A DNA stretch of 6,770 bases from an uncultured Terrimonas sp. (lineage in GTDB: Bacteria; Bacteroidota; Bacteroidia; Chitinophagales; Chitinophagaceae): positions 1-6,770 of the forward strand of contig CAMPJQ010000154.1 in NCBI GenBank assembly GCA_946886925.1, in the 5' to 3' direction. Of the stretch, positions 5,397 through 6,770 are shown piece after piece; positions within the stretch are counted from its first letter, which is position 1, and each line of letters starts with the position of its first letter. The notes under the pieces were generated by a model. That model worked only from the letters and a program-made list of their open reading frames with translations, was not told the DNA's origin and searched no databases. The translations under genes were made by a program, and so were the position numbers.

Positions 5397-6770
5397 TTAT
5401 GCAAGCCGCGTAAATCCTGTACCGGCAGTATAGCTTCCTGCTTCTTCCGGGAGGGCGCCATCCGCAATGATCTTTTCCATACCGGCAAGCACATGATCCA
5501 GGCCTTCCAGCAATGCCGCTATATGTTTCTCTTCATGCGCGTGCATCAAATAAAAGATGGAGGAAACCAGGAATCCTTTCTCCAGCATTTTGCGGATATA
5601 GAGGGTTTTGGCCGCCGGCGCATTTTCAGCAAGCTGAAAAGTTAACGTGGGTGTGGCAGGCATTCCGCCAATTTCAATTGCACAGGATGGATACCGGTCT
5701 GCTATCTCCTTTAATGCTCGTTGAAATTTTACACCTTTCTCCCACACTACCTGCTGCACATTTAATTCCTGCATTTTTTTCAGCACAGCCAAAGCCGCCG
5801 CAGTACCCACACCATCCGTCCAGTAGCTTGATGAAATAAAACTGCCATCTGCCGCATTCATGATCTTCTCACGGCCAACGATAGCCGCAAAGGGAAACCC
5901 ATTGCTCATTGCTTTTGCGTATACAACCATATCGGGGTCAACTCCAACTTTTGACAGTGCGCCGGGGAACCCGTATCTCAGTCCGCTGGTAATTTCATCC
6001 ACCACAAATACAGCTTTTTTCTGTTTACACTTTTCGCGGATCTTTTTCAAAAAATTGTCCTGTGGAAATTGCGACCGCATCGGTTCCATAACAACTGCGG
6101 CAAAATTTTCTCCCAGCTTCGATACGGCTTCTTCAAAAGATAGAAAGTCATTATACCGGAAGGGTACTGAAGTGCCCTGCAATTCGCGCGGAACGCCTTT
6201 GGGCTCCAATCCTGGCAACAAGTGCCCATCCAGTGCATTGCCTGCCCCGATATTCGCAGCCAGGTACCAGTCGTGCCAGCCATGGTAACCACAAAAAGCT
6301 ACACCGCTTTTACCGGTTGAAGCCCGCGCAATACGCACTGCCATTGCCATAGCCTCGCCACCACTGCGCGCATACCGTACTTTACCGGCCCAGGGATGCA
6401 ATTGCAGCAACATATCTGCCAGTTCCACTTCCTGCGGATTAACAAGCGAACAATAAGTGCCGGCTGTAAGCCTTCTTTGAACGGCAGCAGTAACATCTTC
6501 ATCGGCATAACCCAGCAATACAGCGCCAATGCCTCCGGCAAAATCAATATACCGTTTACCGGCTGTATCCCATACTTCGCAACCCGAACAGCGTGAAAAA
6601 TAAGAGGGCCAATGCTGCGGATCAAACATTTCTGCACGCTTGGATAATAATCCTGTGCCCCCGGAAATAACCGAGCGGGCATGCTTCCATAAATCCGTTC
6701 CCGAAATTTTTTCCGGCGCCGATTGCTGAGGCAAATGAGGCTTCAGCAAACGCAATGCATTGTTCAGAAA
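5397..6770 (-). CDS. Class III PLP-dependent aminotransferase (glutamate-1-semialdehyde aminomutase-like), 5' end beyond window
   Basis: A fold-type I PLP enzyme predicted to move an amino group to or from a ketone or aldehyde. Numbering from a TTG at 6755: LLSKRAEMF at 36-44, the phosphate-binding ARSGGEAMAMAVR (129-141), GYHGWHDWY (156-164), the cofactor Asp in VVDEITSG (D253), and the PLP-binding Lys in YAKAMSNG (K281). The LSKR-EMF start and the YHGWHDWYLAAN segment match a HemL-like subfamily that I recall from polysaccharide and amino-sugar loci; it is unlikely to be the haem-pathway HemL. The frame has no stop up to the right edge, and the only start-like codons there are TTGs; the ATG at 6760-6758 is out of frame and soon meets a stop. 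About 20-25 residues precede the usual family N-terminus (near GTDLWKHA), so the true start is probably upstream, possibly with an extra N-terminal domain. The symporter lies 185 bp downstream on the same strand. Confidence 0.9.
   Translation of the reverse strand, partial: FLNNALRLLKPHLPQQSAPEKISGTDLWKHARSVISGGTGLLSKRAEMFDPQHWPSYFSRCSGCEVWDTAGKRYIDFAGGIGAVLLGYADEDVTAAVQRRLTAGTYCSLVNPQEVELADMLLQLHPWAGKVRYARSGGEAMAMAVRIARASTGKSGVAFCGYHGWHDWYLAANIGAGNALDGHLLPGLEPKGVPRELQGTSVPFRYNDFLSFEEAVSKLGENFAAVVMEPMRSQFPQDNFLKKIREKCKQKKAVFVVDEITSGLRYGFPGALSKVGVDPDMVVYAKAMSNGFPFAAIVGREKIMNAADGSFISSSYWTDGVGTAAALAVLKKMQELNVQQVVWEKGVKFQRALKEIADRYPSCAIEIGGMPATPTLTFQLAENAPAAKTLYIRKMLEKGFLVSSIFYLMHAHEEKHIAALLEGLDHVLAGMEKIIADGALPEEAGSYTAGTGFTRLA

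Noticed and set aside
5860..6288. A 142-codon open frame on the + strand
   Set aside because: It is antisense to the aminotransferase core motifs (PLP Lys, YHGWHD); a coding-strand shadow.
6758..6760. ATG as start of the aminotransferase
   Set aside because: It is out of frame with the conserved protein and reaches a TGA after five codons.
1..6770. CRISPR array, tRNA/rRNA, transposase or attachment site
   Set aside because: No spaced direct repeats, cloverleaf-like sequence, transposase motifs or flanking target duplications were seen on either strand.

Overview
The window looks like chromosomal DNA of a Bacteroidota bacterium, possibly a Chitinophagaceae-type genome. GC is moderate. Start codons follow A/T-rich leaders with no Shine-Dalgarno motif, and the intergenic gaps hold AAATYTY-type heptamer repeats and GC-rich palindromes. 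The family-level assignment is an inference from general resemblance, not from any marker gene.

All six genes lie on the minus strand, so transcription runs from right to left. In that order they are: a class III (glutamate-1-semialdehyde-aminomutase-like) PLP aminotransferase running off the right edge (5397-6770); a 185-bp gap; a sodium:solute symporter (3688-5211); a 176-bp gap with a perfect 16-bp palindrome; an HpcH/HpaI-type pyruvate aldolase (2702-3511); an aldo/keto reductase 3 nt downstream (1742-2698); a 147-bp gap with two hairpins and a heptamer repeat; a Gfo/Idh/MocA dehydrogenase (674-1594); and an SDR oxidoreductase whose start overlaps the previous stop as TAATG and which runs off the left edge (1-674). 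There is no gene-free stretch above 300 bp and I see no tRNA, rRNA, CRISPR array or transposase.

Together the enzymes can import a polar compound, make or break a 2-keto-3-deoxy acid (aldolase), carry out three NAD(P)-dependent redox steps (AKR, Gfo/Idh, SDR) and exchange a ketone or aldehyde for an amine (aminotransferase). Two readings fit. One is a catabolic route for an unusual sugar acid or amino sugar. The other is a biosynthetic route to a modified higher-carbon or amino sugar for a surface glycan: the Gfo/Idh, SDR and aminotransferase all resemble subfamilies that I recall from surface-polysaccharide or nonulosonate loci. The substrate cannot be read from the sequence. The most unusual single detail is that the SDR has Asn where the catalytic Lys of the YxxxK motif should be.
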